A stretch of DNA of 64,000 nucleotides from Blepharisma japonicum (taxonomy: Eukaryota > Ciliophora > Heterotrichea > Heterotrichida > Blepharismidae), in the NCBI GenBank assembly GCA_949751835.1, contig CATKHK010000013.1:310001-374000 (forward strand), read 5' to 3'. Every line of letters begins with the position of its first letter. Positions within the stretch are counted from its first letter, which is position 1. The notes beneath the pieces are model-generated. The model was not told the DNA's origin, did no database searches, and saw only the letters and a list, made by a program, of their open reading frames with translations. The position numbers were made by a program, and so were the translations under genes. Positions 1 through 10,889 of the stretch are shown here, in pieces.

Positions 1-1
1 T

Positions 2-640
2 TACAATTTATGAAGCGAAAGGCATAATATTAATTTAGAAGGCTCTCAAGGAATCATAAAATCAATATCAACTTCACAGCAAGGGAATTATATCGCAGTA
101 GGGAAAACTAATGGTGCTATTGATATTTATTTTCAAGAAAACTATCGATGGAAAAATAAACTGATTAAAAGCAATCAAGGCTGCGTTTATTCAGTTTCTT
201 TTTCTTATTGCGAAATGTATTTGGCTGTAGGCGGATCAAATAAGGCTGTGTCAATATGGTCTATTGAAAATCCAGATGCCCCTATAAAAACATTTATAGG
301 GCATAATAATTATGTTTTTTCTGTAGAGTTTTCACACTTTGGAGAATTTATTGCTTCTTGTAGTGCAGACGGGAAAATTATTTTGTGGAATTTAGAAACA
401 GGCATTGAAATTAAGGAATTTAATGGCCATCATGGTATGGTTACTTCAATTTGTTTTTCAAAATGTGGAAATTTCTTGTTCTCAAGTGGCGAAGATAAAA
501 CCATAAAAAAATGAAATCTTAAGCCTTATATAAAAATTGACGAGAAAACAGAAGAAGTGGCTGATTTGATATGGACTTCAATGAATGGTGAATTAGCAAT
601 TCAAAGCTGCAAGGGCTTAAATGCTTTTCAAAATAATTAA
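2..640 (+). CDS. WD40-repeat protein, 3' part only
   Basis: The open frame runs in from the left edge and ends at a TAA at 638-640; the true start lies outside the window. At least three WD40 blades can be seen, with the usual pattern of a Ser/Gly-His near the start and Trp-Asp-like ends (VSIWSIEN, IILWNLETG, IKKWNLKP). The last Trp is a TGA at 512-514, in the WD position of a blade, which supports TGA = Trp. WD40 propellers are protein-binding platforms; nothing here says which complex it serves. Two further in-window TGA/TGG positions read through cleanly. Function beyond scaffold is unknown. Confidence 0.8.
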
Positions 641-721
641 TTCTTAGAGAATTATAAACAAATAATTAGCTAATAGTTGCCATTGACTTTATTTATTATA
701 ATTGAATAGAAAATATAAATT

Positions 722-1876
722 TTAAATATTATTGACTTGGGTATTGTAACCTTTTGCTTTAGATACTTCGATTTGCGAATAGTTCTTAAAATTTAAATCT
801 TTAAGTGTCATATTTTTGAAGTGTTGAGATGTGAAATTTTTTCCTTGATAATTTATTCTTTGATCTTCTATTTTAATTCCGAATGCAAAATATATTTGTT
901 TTGCTAATTCTGCATATTTATCCATTAAAGATACTTCTATAGTCCATCTTAAGCCTTTAGTAGATTCAAGATATAGTATTACTGTATCTCTTTTTTGAAA
1001 ATATGTGTCAATTGATAATACACAATCAGATCTATCTGATTTATTATTCTCGTTTGTGTTTAATAAAATATGAATTATATCATTATTTTTGAAAAAAGAC
1101 TCAAAAAGGCGAAGATTTTTGTTTTTTTGGTAATCCAAATATAAATTTCTATAGGTGATGATACTCTTTTCAGCTGAAATTCCGCATAAAGCATTAATTT
1201 TTCAAAATAAAGCTGAGACTTTTCAATCGGAATAAGCATAAATTGTTTTGTGGATTTTTTCTTTTCCATTTGAGACTTTTATTTTTAAAGTGATTTTTTC
1301 ACTTTTTTCAATGTGTTTTAATTCATTTAAAGCGCAATTAAGTTCATTAGCTAAAGCTACGAAGTGCTTACTTCTCAAATCAACTTCAGTTGTTCTTGAG
1401 AAATTTACCATTTTTGATATATTAGAAATAGCCTCAAATATCTTATATGCATAAACTTCTTCCTCAAGCAAGTTGTCTGGTAGTTTATTTAAATAATCAA
1501 CAACTTCTTGGTGATTCACATTTTCTCCATTTAAAATGCGTTCCATATTTGTACTAATCTTATCTGCTTCTGACTGTAAGGCATCCATACATTTTATAAA
1601 CAAATTTTCAAGATTTTCAATGCAATTACCAAAGATGCTTATATTGTTTTCTTTAACTTTCTCAATTTTTACTTTTGCCTGTGCGAGATTTCTAATAAGA
1701 TTCATCTCATTTAAAAATCTTTTTGAAATTGACTTAATGAGGTGGTCTTCATCTGAAAAATCAGCGTGCTCTTGTATGTGAGCTCTGCATAGATAAGTAT
1801 CCTGGCATGTTTTGCATAAAGATGTTGCTGGCCTATCGCATTTTGGAAATGAGCATATTTGAGTTTCCATCTCCAA
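722..1876 (-). CDS. B-box / coiled-coil / ubiquitin-like domain protein (TRIM-like without RING)
   Basis: Reading two in-frame TGAs as Trp (near 1223 and 1205) joins what would otherwise be two frames into one 384-residue protein. Residues about 5-48 carry a B-box-like zinc site (C-x4-C-x7-C-x2-C spacing followed by Cys-x2-His and Asp/His ligands). A helical, Lys/Glu-rich stretch follows (about 50-220). Residues about 298-375 look like a ubiquitin-like fold: two beta strands (VILYL, WTIEV), a helix, then QRINYQGK, like QRLIYAGK of ubiquitin, and a TLKDLNF segment. It does not end in Gly-Gly, so it is probably not conjugated. B-box and coiled coil are usual partners in TRIM proteins; no RING is seen. 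Role inferred: adaptor in ubiquitin-related signalling. The gene ends 81 bases right of the convergent WD40 gene. Confidence 0.7.
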
Positions 1877-2063
1877 AATTAAATTGGTTAAGATTAAATT
1901 ATAATTTTTAGATCTTAAAAGGCATTTTATTTTAGTATTAGTTTGTGATAATTATCTTTTTCCTTTTCCTTCATATGAATTATATCTATGAATAAATAAA
2001 CATAAGAAATAAATTTAGAGATTATTATAATTTAAAAAATATTTGATGTTATCTATTCTGTTG

Positions 2064-3959
2064 TTATAAAGCTGTGATTGACATGTTTAGTATTTCATTT
2101 AGCTGATACTTCATAGCAAAAAACTTTGGATCCAAGCCTAAGTTTGATTTTATAAATAAGTCGGCTCCATTCTTAATAAGCTCTTTAATAATTTCAATAT
2201 TTTTAAACTTCATTGCTTGATGAAGTGGCGTTTCTCCATTACGATCTTGATTATTTACATTTATTCCATATTCACACAGCTTCCTAACCATTTCTAAATT
2301 TTCCATAGCAATTGCATCAAATAAAGCATTTCTTCTATAATTATCTCTATTGTTTATATCAAAACCATTATCTAATAAATAAGTCAGTATATCTAAGTCA
2401 CCTTTATATGTGGCAAGCATTATCAACGGTCGAGCCACAATATTTTTATAGTCTTCAGCACTTATTAATATTAATTCCTGATTTTGAATATTTTTACTTG
2501 CAAGATATTGGATAAAGCCTAGTTTTCAACCATAATGCCAATTTGAGACTATTAGGCGGCGAGTTGCATTGTAGACCCAATTTAGTGGATACCTATTAAT
2601 ACCTTGAGAATTTTTTAATAAAAGGATGATTTGATCCATATGAGCATCATCACTACATCGGTAATTTGGAGTTATTTCATTTATGAACATTGGATATGCT
2701 TCTAAAGTTGATTTTCTTATAGTTAAGCAAAGCGGATTGCATTTAAATCTGGTATTTATATTAAAATAATCGATTTTTTCTAAGCCAAATTCAAAAAATA
2801 GTGGAAGAATTTCAACGTTTTTAACTATCAATGCATAAAGTAAAGAAGGCCAATTTCCATAATATCTATCTTCATATAAAGATCAATTTGGTGTATATGT
2901 GCTGGCTCTGGCATTGAGTAGCATTTTTACTAAACCTTGTCTATTGAATTTTATAGCCCAATTTAAAAGCGTATGCCCAGAAGAGTTAGAATGAAAATTC
3001 AAATCAAGCCCATATCTGATCATAACACTAAAAGTCTCTTCCAATAAGTTGTTGTTACTTGCTTTTTTTATTAATTTTATTTGCGCTGATTTTGTTTTTT
3101 TCCTTTTTGAGGCAAATTGATTATATTTAAATAAATTAACATCACCTCCTTTTTTTAAAAACTCTTCTAATCTCAATAAATCTGATTTATTCTCTAAATT
3201 ACTCAAAATATCATGTATGGTTGTTTTTATCAATTCAATTGATTCTATTTCTTGAGAATCAATAAGAGCTCCAAATTTACAATCTCCAATAAAAATTTTT
3301 AGCTTTAGCCCTTCTAAAAGCTCTTTTAAATTATAAAAAACATTTGAGGCATTAATGATAAACGCGCAATAGCTCACGTCAAGTAATTCTAAATGTGTCA
3401 GGTTTTCAATGACATATTTAAAATCACTTAAATTCATTTCTGAATTCCCAGCATAGAATTTTTGTAAGTTTGGAAAAATTCTTGTAATTAAATAAAATTT
3501 TGTATCTTTATGATAATTGGTAATTTTTAAAGTTTTCAAAGTAAAGACACAATTAATCTGTTTTTTTGCTTTTATATCTAGCAAATCTGATACAGTTGTT
3601 AATAAAGGTGATAAATCGAGATCATCATTGTTTGTCAAATCAAGGGTTTCTAGTCATGAAGATTGAAAAACTAAAGTTTCAGCTAAAAGTTGAATATTAT
3701 ATGAATTGGTGAAAGTAATGTTTCTTAAACTGAGAGAAAGTATTTTTAGTTTTGATGTAAAAATCTGTAAATATTTTCCTATATTTATGCTGCTTGGTAA
3801 TTTTGTTGGATTAAAAGTTCCATCAAATGAAACATAATGGCCAGCTTTTTTTAATATGCGCAGTCATCTTTTACAGACTGATGCTAAGTTATTTATTTCA
3901 CTGAAATGACCTACAGCTGTAAGAATCTCTGAAAGTACAGGGTCAGGAATTTTATTCAT
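2064..3959 (-). CDS. F-box / leucine-rich / ankyrin-repeat protein
   Basis: A single 631-residue frame once three or more in-frame TGAs are read as Trp. The start ATG at 3959 opens an F-box-like motif (IPDPVLSEIL ... NLASVCKRWLRIL), which in known proteins binds Skp1 of SCF ubiquitin ligases. The next about 200 residues contain Leu-rich repeats (LKILSLSLRN, LETLDLTNND, LELLDVSY). From about residue 260 to the end there are ankyrin repeats, including clear copies (GHTLLNWAIKFNRQGLVKMLL; RNALFDAIAMENLEMVRKL; GETPLHQAMKFKNIEIIKELI). So a likely substrate receptor of an SCF-type ligase; the target is unknown. Parts of its 5' end are found again at about 5137-5345, beyond the neighbouring kinase. 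Confidence 0.7.
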
Positions 3960-4128
3960 TTTTAAGTTTAGAAAATTTCTTTGCCAAAAATATTAAATAG
4001 CAGATCTATAATGATCTGTTACAAATATTGAATAGATTTTTTCGTCGTTGCTATTGTGTGATTAAAACCTTGTCCATGCAATATTAAATTAGAAATTAAT
4101 TCTTTAATAAAACAATTTTAAAAATTGG

Positions 4129-5028
4129 CTAAGTATCTGAATTATTTAAAGGAAGATTTTTAAATCTGAAATTTGCCTCTCCCATTGAAATTCTAGAGTC
4201 TGCATCAAATGTTAGCATGTCTAATATGATTTCTATTGCTTCAACTTGCAACCCACAATTTAGCATCTCCCTCTGAGCTTTAGCCTTTACTATTTTTTCT
4301 TCTTCTAATTCAGTAGCCGAATTGTATGTATATTCTCGCAAAAGCGAATCCATGTCTCCATAAGTGATTATCTCATAAAGAGTTTTTCCAGTCGATCATA
4401 CATCTTCTTTAAATGGATTAATGCGCTCATCACTTCCTATATTTGACTTATGCAAAGAATTTAGAAATGGAGACATATAATCAGGCGGCCCACCAATTGA
4501 ATGCCTAACATTGCCTAAACGAATATTTTTCGCAAAATTAAAAGACCCAATTCTTACTTCATCTTCAGCCGTGAGGAAAATATGATCTAAATTTATGTTC
4601 CGATGGGCTAAGAAATGGGAATGAAGAACTGACAAAGCATCTACTATTTCGGAACAAATTCTAAGCTTTTTTGCAATGTCCCATTCCACCATCTGCATTT
4701 GATTGGCAACACTTTCGTGTTCACATAATTCCATGAATAGGCAATATTTTTTCACTTTCTTTCCATTCACTTTTTCTTCTTCAATTTCCTGTTCATGATA
4801 ATATTTCACGATGTTTTTGTGGAGTTTTGAAACCATTCTTAATGTTTTTGCTTCGTCTTTAAAAACTTTCTTTATACAATGAAACTTTTTTAATATTGCA
4901 TATTTAGGTCTTTTACAACCTTCTTTCCAATTATTGAATTGCACTTTAACAATATTTGAATAAGTCCTGCGAATATTGTCTCCTGCTATAGTGTAATAGC
5001 TATAATACAACTTTTTATCGATTTCCAT
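4129..5028 (-). CDS. Protein pseudokinase of the local DFD-kinase family
   Basis: 299 residues, one frame with TGA = Trp in the EDVWSTGKT motif. It aligns along its length with the kinases at 8733, 12219 and 23291. The ATP-binding Lys of strand 3 is kept (AILKK, K47), but the catalytic-loop HRD has become HRN (142-144) and the metal-binding DFG site, DFD in the relatives, has become SFN (162-164). Both catalytic Asp residues are therefore gone, and I expect no phosphotransfer. It also lacks the long Ser/Glu-rich and Cys-rich C-terminal tail of its relatives, ending soon after the C-lobe. No Gly-rich loop is visible. It could act as a decoy or scaffold, or be on its way to becoming a pseudogene, although the frame is intact. 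Confidence 0.75.
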
Positions 5029-5505
5029 ATTTATAGAATCTAAATTCTTTTTAGTAAATATGTGCTTGTGTTACAAATTTTTCTTAAGGAATGATTTAAT
5101 ATTTTAAAATTTAATCAAAGTCTTTAGATTGCCTAATAACTAAGTTTTTATTTCACTGAAATGGCTTATGGCTGTAAGATTTTTTTGATTTATACATTTA
5201 AGTTTATAAAATTGCTATGCCAAAAATAATTAAAATATCAGATCTGTTATAGACTGTTACAAATATTGAATAGAGCTTTTCGTCATGGTTATAGTATGAC
5301 TAAATCGTTACTTATGCAATACTATTAAGCATATTAATTTGTATTTCTAACATTTTTATGAAATAATTTACTATTGATTATGCATTATATTAAGTATCAA
5401 ACTACTCTCTTTATTAATTTTTGAAGATAAAGGCGTAATAAAACTTGATTTTAATGATGATGCCTAAAACAAATTAATAGACCTAAAGAGTATATAAACT
5501 TATAA
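5029..5505. repeat. Intergenic stretch with a worn copy of the F-box gene 5' end
   Basis: No gene is seen. About 5137-5345 is a diverged direct repeat of about 3887-4110, which covers the first codons and upstream flank of the F-box gene. Shared anchors include tttcactgaaatg, tgccaaaaat and gttacaaatattgaatag. The two copies bracket the pseudokinase. Confidence 0.65.
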
Positions 5506-6609
5506 ATGATATGTGAAGTTTCTGGTTGCTATCTAGATGCTAATTTTTCCTGCTCTTGCCTCTCAAAATTATTCCCAATCTGCCTCAATCATGCGTATTT
5601 CCATTTGTCTGAGGCTCCATGCTTAAATCATCGCCTGACTTGGTTGGTTTATTTTTCGGACAAAGTTGAAGAAATTACTAAAAAAATAGATCAATTAAAC
5701 TTGCAAATCGCTAAAATCTTAAAGCAGGCGGCAGAAGACAAGCAAACTCTTCTTGATTTATTGGAAAATGAAAAATCCATATATCAAAGTTTATTGCAAA
5801 AAAAGTCAATTCCGTTGCTAAACCAACTATATATTAAAACAGAAAAACCTGAAGAAATTAGCTATTTCAAATACTTTGATTGAAAATATTGAAATTCTAT
5901 TGTAACTCAATCTTTATTTTCTGAATTTCCAGAAAATAATTCTATTTATATTCCTGATAAAACTTTTAGTCTTTATATTTCACATTTTAATTTTTGCAAG
6001 CTACCTGGTAAAAAAATATTTTGCTACGTAAATGCACGGAATGTTTTTCATCCTGAGCTGTGTTTTATTGTTGACCAATTTAATAATGTAGAGATTGCAG
6101 GGGAATGCCAATTTTTATTGTATGCAGGATCGGTTTATTATAATGGCTTTGTATATATCTTTGGATTTAGTGATAAAAATATTTTAGTGAGATATGATTT
6201 AAAGAGGAAAAAATGACGTCTGCTTTGCTGCACAGATCGATTTGGCTATTTTAATACTTGTGATATTTTGGGAACCAAGCTACTTTATATAGAGTATAAG
6301 AATGGCATACTTGCATATGATGCTTTTTCAAATTCTAATTCATTATCTTTAAAACTTGAAATAAATAGCACAATGCATCATTTCATTTTCTGTACCAAGA
6401 ATCGAGCTTACATTGTTATATCTGGTGGGAAGGTCTATGAAAGTTCAATTAATGATCCTTATAGTTGGACTGTATTTTCAGAAATTAGCAGACTTAAATC
6501 AAAAGAAATACTAAGCTATCCAATGGTGTATAAAAATCATTTTGTATTGCTGTTTAAAGACAAATCTGTCTATAATTTTTTCCTTGGAAAGAAAGTGGGG
6601 TCGTTTTAA
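5506..6609 (+). CDS. B-box / kelch-like protein
   Basis: 367 residues in one frame, with TGA read as Trp at least three times (for example FDWKYWNS and RKKWRLL). The first about 45 residues are Cys/His-rich (CEVSGCYLDANFSCSC ... CLNH), a B-box-like zinc site. A short coiled coil (about 50-110) follows. The rest repeats a kelch-like pattern: hydrophobic strand, Gly-x-hydrophobic, then a Trp about a dozen residues later (SVYYNGFVYIFGF ... RKKWRLL; GGKVYESSINDPYSWTVF). Kelch blades form a beta-propeller that binds partners. A decaying copy lacking the B-box follows at 7010, and a third relative is at 33574. The target is unknown. Confidence 0.65.
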
Positions 6610-7009
6610 TTAGAAGTATTTATAAACTAATAAATAGTTTTCTATTGAGCTGAGCTCTTTTATGTAGTTATAAATTTATTTTTTGAGATCTTTTAATTTT
6701 AGCCAAAGAAGGTTTTATACCTATCAAGATGTTAATTGCTCTGAAGCAGAGAAGGAAATGCAATTAAAAGAATTAGGCATATAAACTTAAAAAAATAACC
6801 TCGCCTCAGCCTAATGAAATTGTAAATCAAAAAGCTCTGTTAATCTAATATAGATTTTAAAATAAAAAGATTAAATATTTCACGGCTCTAAAGAATAAAA
6901 ATAAAATTATATCTAAATCTTCAAAGAGCGTTTACTTTTTTCATCGCAATAAATAGTGAAAGACTCTTTAAGTCTTAATAATGCAAATTTAAATACTTAT
7001 TAATTATAA
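6610..7009. other. Intergenic, no convincing gene
   Basis: AT-rich spacer between the two kelch-like copies. A short plus-strand open stretch around 6680-6784 (ending in KELGI and a TAA) is coding-like in composition but has no relative I recognise; it may be a gene scrap. Confidence 0.4.
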
Positions 7010-7847
7010 ATGTCCACTAAAACTAATGAAAAAGCTGAAGACATCGATTACTTTAAATACCTTAATGAACGAGACCCAAGTTCAATTATGACCGTACCTA
7101 TTTATTCGAAAAATTCAGAAAAATTTGATCTTTATCCACCTAATCTGCTTTCAAAAGTTATTAATTTTTATCAGATGAACTTTTGCAAACTGCCAGATGA
7201 AAAATTATTTTGTTTCATTAATACACCCGGCATATTTCCGATAAAATACACTTGCTTTATAATAGATAAATTTAACAATATAGAAGCAATACAAAAAGGC
7301 TCACCATCATGCTATGCTGGATCAATTTATCATAATGGCTGCATTTATGTAATTGGTTGTTTTTCTAGTATTGGAATAAACAATAAATTCGAAAAATATA
7401 ATATTAAGAGAAAAATGTGGTTTAGATTGCCAGATATTAAAACAACAGCTAATAGGCACAGCTGTGATGTTTTGGGTAATAAAATTATATATTCTGGAGA
7501 TACTATAGATATTTATATATATGATATATTTTTGAATTCTCATTGCGTTGCATTAGAATTTAACGAAAACAATTATAAGGATGGAGATAAATACATATTT
7601 TGTGCAAAAAGCAGAGCTTATGCTGCAATTTATAATGGAGAAATTTATGAAAGCTGTGAAGATGATCTATGTAGCTGGAGTATTTTTATGAAAAATAGCT
7701 GACTATATGATAAATGTTTGCTTAATAAGCTATCCTATTGTATATGGGAATTACTTTGCATTGCTCTTCAGTAATAAAACAATTTATAAACTCAATTTGA
7801 GCACTAAAAAAGTCATAACAATAAAGCTAAAGCAAATTATAAATTAA
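7010..7847 (+). pseudogene. Decaying paralog of the B-box/kelch-like gene
   Basis: The frame starting at 7010 (DIDYFKYLNE) matches the 5506 gene from its residue about 118 (EISYFKYFD) onward, so the B-box and coiled coil are missing. Similarity runs in frame through SWSIF (about 7675-7689). After that the matching continuation (ISYPIVYGNYFALLF ...) lies in another frame, ending at a TAA at 7845-7847. The frame that is actually open ends at 7774 with about 25 unrelated residues. I see no intron of the local 15-16 nt kind that would restore the match. So it is either a truncated, frameshifted copy or, less likely, a still-expressed short protein of 254 residues. Confidence 0.6.
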
Positions 7848-7984
7848 AATTAAGGATATATGAAATAATGAACGTGCCTAGACACATATATATATATATA
7901 ATTTTTGGATTGAAAATTCCTCTCTCTAATCGATAATTTCTAAATGCATAATAGAAAATTGTGCCAGAATTTACGAAAATTATC

Positions 7985-8495
7985 TAGATGATTTTTTTTA
8001 GGAAAATCTCACTGTAATTGCATGAGTTTTTGGAATGACATTTGCAGCATCGATGGCAGATAAAGATGAAAGTGAAAGACTTGAATGAATGCTAGAGATC
8101 ATGGTGAAGCAATTGTCAGAATATTAATTTTAGATCAGAAATGAACGATTTATCTGTAATGGCTAAATATGTATATGCGCTTTTTCCTAATTGAATTGTA
8201 TGAAAGAACCAGTAACCTATAGAGAGCAACATGAAGCGGAAGGGAAATGAGAGAACATGGAGTTAGATGATTTGAATGGAGATCTGCATGATGCTTATAA
8301 AATGAACTCAATTATGAAAAGCAAATAAATTGCTGAAGACTCTGAAGCCAAAGCAAAATTGCACATTATGTAGATAATTTGCCAGACTTTGGGAATGAGT
8401 TTGCAAGAAATTACATCAGAATTGGATTTTTATGATTAGAATCGGTTTTATTTTTAATCAGAAAAGGTCAGATTGAAAAATTCTTATGGCCATAA
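7985..8495 (+). pseudogene. Relic of an unidentified protein-coding gene
   Basis: Pieces of coding-like sequence sit one after another in different plus frames, separated by stops: one with AWVFGMTFAASMADKDESER near 8020-8085, one with EPVTYREQHEAEG near 8200-8250, and one with LPDFGNEFARNYIRIGFL near 8385-8440 ending at a TAA at 8493-8495. Amino-acid make-up and TGA at plausible Trp positions resemble the real genes around it, so this is read as a broken host gene. I do not recognise the family. The spacer to the left (7848-7984) has a short (TA)n run near 7890 and nothing else. Confidence 0.45.
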
Positions 8496-8732
8496 TGCAT
8501 TAAGTAAATAAGTATGAAATTTTGAAAATCAAATTTCATAATATTTTCTAATGCAAATATCTATTTATTAGATTTTTATCTATCAAATAAATAGCTCAGA
8601 TATTAAGCCTTCAGTTCTTAGTTGATATATTAATTTCTTTTAAGAGCTGTTTAGAGCACAAAGTACATATTTAATAGAGCTCAAATTAGGATTAATGCGA
8701 TGAAATTATGAATCTACAATTCTATAAATAAT

Positions 8733-10127
8733 ATGCAAATCGATAAAAAGTCGTATTATAGCGATTACACAATAATAGGAGACATAAGTGACAGGAAACA
8801 ATCAAGTATTCTTAAAGTTAAATTCAATAATTGAGAAAAAGGCTGTAAAAGACCAAAGCACGCAGCATTAAAACAATTTTATAGATGAGATCAAGTTTTT
8901 CAAGATGAAGCAATAAAATTAAGCAAAGTTTCAAAATTACATAAAAACATCGTGAAATATTATCATAGACAAAAAAGTGAGGGAGTAATAAAAGGAAAGA
9001 AAGATGAAAAATATTGTATATTCATGGAATTATGTGAACACGATAGTGTTGCTAAGCAAATGAAGAATTGGCACATTACAAAAAAACTTAGAATTTCCTG
9101 CGATATAGTCGATGTTTTGTCAGTTCTCCATTCCCAGAAATGGGTGCATCGGGATATGAAGCCAGATAATATTTTCCTCACAGCAGAAGATGAAGTAAGA
9201 ATTGGAGATTTTGATTTTACAAAAGAAATTCGTTTAAATCCAAATCCGCATACAGTTGGTGGGACACCTGATTATATGTCTCCTTTTCTAAAATTTTTGC
9301 ATGAGTATGGTATTGCAAAGGATTTGCGTATTAATCCATATAAAGAAGATGTATGGTCAACTGGAAAAACTCTTTATGAGATAATCACTGATGAAGGTAG
9401 GGAATTACTTATAGGAGAATATGCATACAATCCAGCTAATATATTAGAGGAAGAAAAAAAAGTAAAAGCAAAAGCTCAGAGGAAGATGCAAGATTGTCAG
9501 CTGCAAGATGAAGCAATAGAAATCATATTAAGCATGCTAACATTTGATGCAGACTCTAGGATTTCAATGGAAGAAGCAAATTTAAGATTTAAAAGCCTTC
9601 CGACCTTAAATAAAGAAACCCAAGTCATATCAGATTCAAGCTCACAGGCAGCGGGAATACTTGAAGCATTTGCCCAAAATAGTGAAAAAGAGTCCCAAAG
9701 ATCTCAGAATAATGGGCAATTTAGTGCTGGCTCTCTTGGTTCGTTTGTATTCAATTCTGATAAACCAGAAACTGAAGGCTATCAAACTAGTGAAGCCTGC
9801 GATGATGATTATCAAGAAGACGAAATCGATACCCTTGAAAGTACAGCTCCAGATACAGAAGAAAATAAAACCTCAATCAATAGAAGTCACAATTACGTTG
9901 AGAATTATAGTAATGAGGAATTATGTGAATCATGCATAAATGAGCTTTACGGGTGTGAGAAATGCAATGATGTAGACATGATTAGTTCATTTATAAAAGA
10001 AAAAATTTTGATAGGATGCAATTATTCAGAAATTACTTGCATTGGGTGCGATAGTTTGTTTTCAAAGAAAATATTTCAATGCGAAAAGATGCATTTTGGA
10101 ATATTGCCTGATGATTTTTTTACATAA
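8733..10127 (+). CDS. Protein kinase with DFD motif and Cys-rich tail (copy 2)
   Basis: 464 residues from the ATG at 8733, which is needed to include the N-lobe; two TGAs before residue 74 are Trp. The strand-3 Lys is K47 (AALKQF), the catalytic loop HRDMKPDN is at 139-146, the metal site is DFD (159-161) where most kinases have DFG, and the activation segment VGGTPDYMSP is typical. A Gly-rich loop is not evident. After the C-lobe comes a Ser/Glu-rich linker and a tail with C-x2-C-x6-C-x2-C and then C-x6-C-x2-C-x10-C-x3-H, a likely zinc-binding module. Compared with the 12219 copy, about 60 residues of linker are missing in frame. Likely an active Ser/Thr kinase; substrate unknown. Flanks are nearly identical to those of the 12219 copy. 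Confidence 0.8.
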
Positions 10128-10344
10128 CTTAAAGATTTAGTAATATTTCTAATGGACATATAGTTAAATAGAATCTAGATTGTAATAACTAAAATTATGT
10201 CAATAAAGCTTAAGAAGGAGCCATTTTATATTATGAATTATAATAATATTAGATTGGATCCTCAACAATTTCTTCTTTTTACTGTCGCTTCTATTCGACT
10301 TTAAGTATTATTTTAGTTATGTTTTGCAAAACCATCACTTAATA
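10128..10344 (+). repeat. 3' flank shared with the 12219 kinase gene
   Basis: About 10128-10340 is almost identical to about 13800-14025, downstream of the next kinase. The duplication also reaches upstream (about 8540-8732 matches about 12048-12218). It marks the extent of the kinase duplication rather than a separate element. Confidence 0.75.
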
Positions 10345-10620
10345 ATAAATTATTCGATTATCACTTGCGAGCAAGCAGGTCAACTTTTTTTCTTTTCACA
10401 AATTTGCTTCAACTGTCAAATATTTTTACCAAAAAATCCTTAATTCATTCATCAACTTTTTCTTTTCGTTGTACCTTTTATCAATCATCATCTCTTCCAG
10501 TCAATCACCTTGCGATGCGCAATAATCATGCATTTTTCGTTCCTTTTGATCTTCAATTCCATCATCACTTTCATAAATAATTTGCCCACTAATTTTCTTT
10601 TATATTATTTTTTCGCGGCG
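10345..10620 (-). pseudogene. Relic of an unidentified coding sequence
   Basis: On the minus strand a coding-like frame contains IYESDDGIEDQKERKMHDYC and CASQGDWLEEMMIDKRYNEK, interrupted by a TAA and then continuing in frame with LTVEANLWKEKK. Charged, helix-prone composition and TGA at Trp-like positions resemble the local genes. No family is recognised. A plus-strand frame of 71 codons over the same stretch looks like its shadow. Confidence 0.35.
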
Positions 10621-10889
10621 AATCTTCATTTATTCTTGCGACCAACAATTGCCATCAGGCAATATGGAAACATGTTTGCCATGCGATAGAAACAAAAGAA
10701 ATCAGAATTAATGAAATATCATATGGCCAAGAGGCGTTTCTGTAATCTAAAAAATAAGATCACAATTAAGCTTTTAATTTTCATTGTTTAAATCATGCAA
10801 AGGCTAAATGAAGAATAGTTGAAATATACAATATATTAAAATTTTTACATTGGCAAGTCAAAAGACATTTAGGAAATTCTCGCTCTCCT

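Noticed and set aside
7682-7700. A possible 19-nt GT-AG intron that would repair the kelch-like copy
   Set aside because: It would remove SIFMKN, which aligns with coding sequence in the paralog, and 19 nt is outside the local intron length.
10365-10580. Plus-strand 71-codon open frame
   Set aside because: Low-complexity Ser/Phe/His content; better explained as the shadow of a minus-strand relic.
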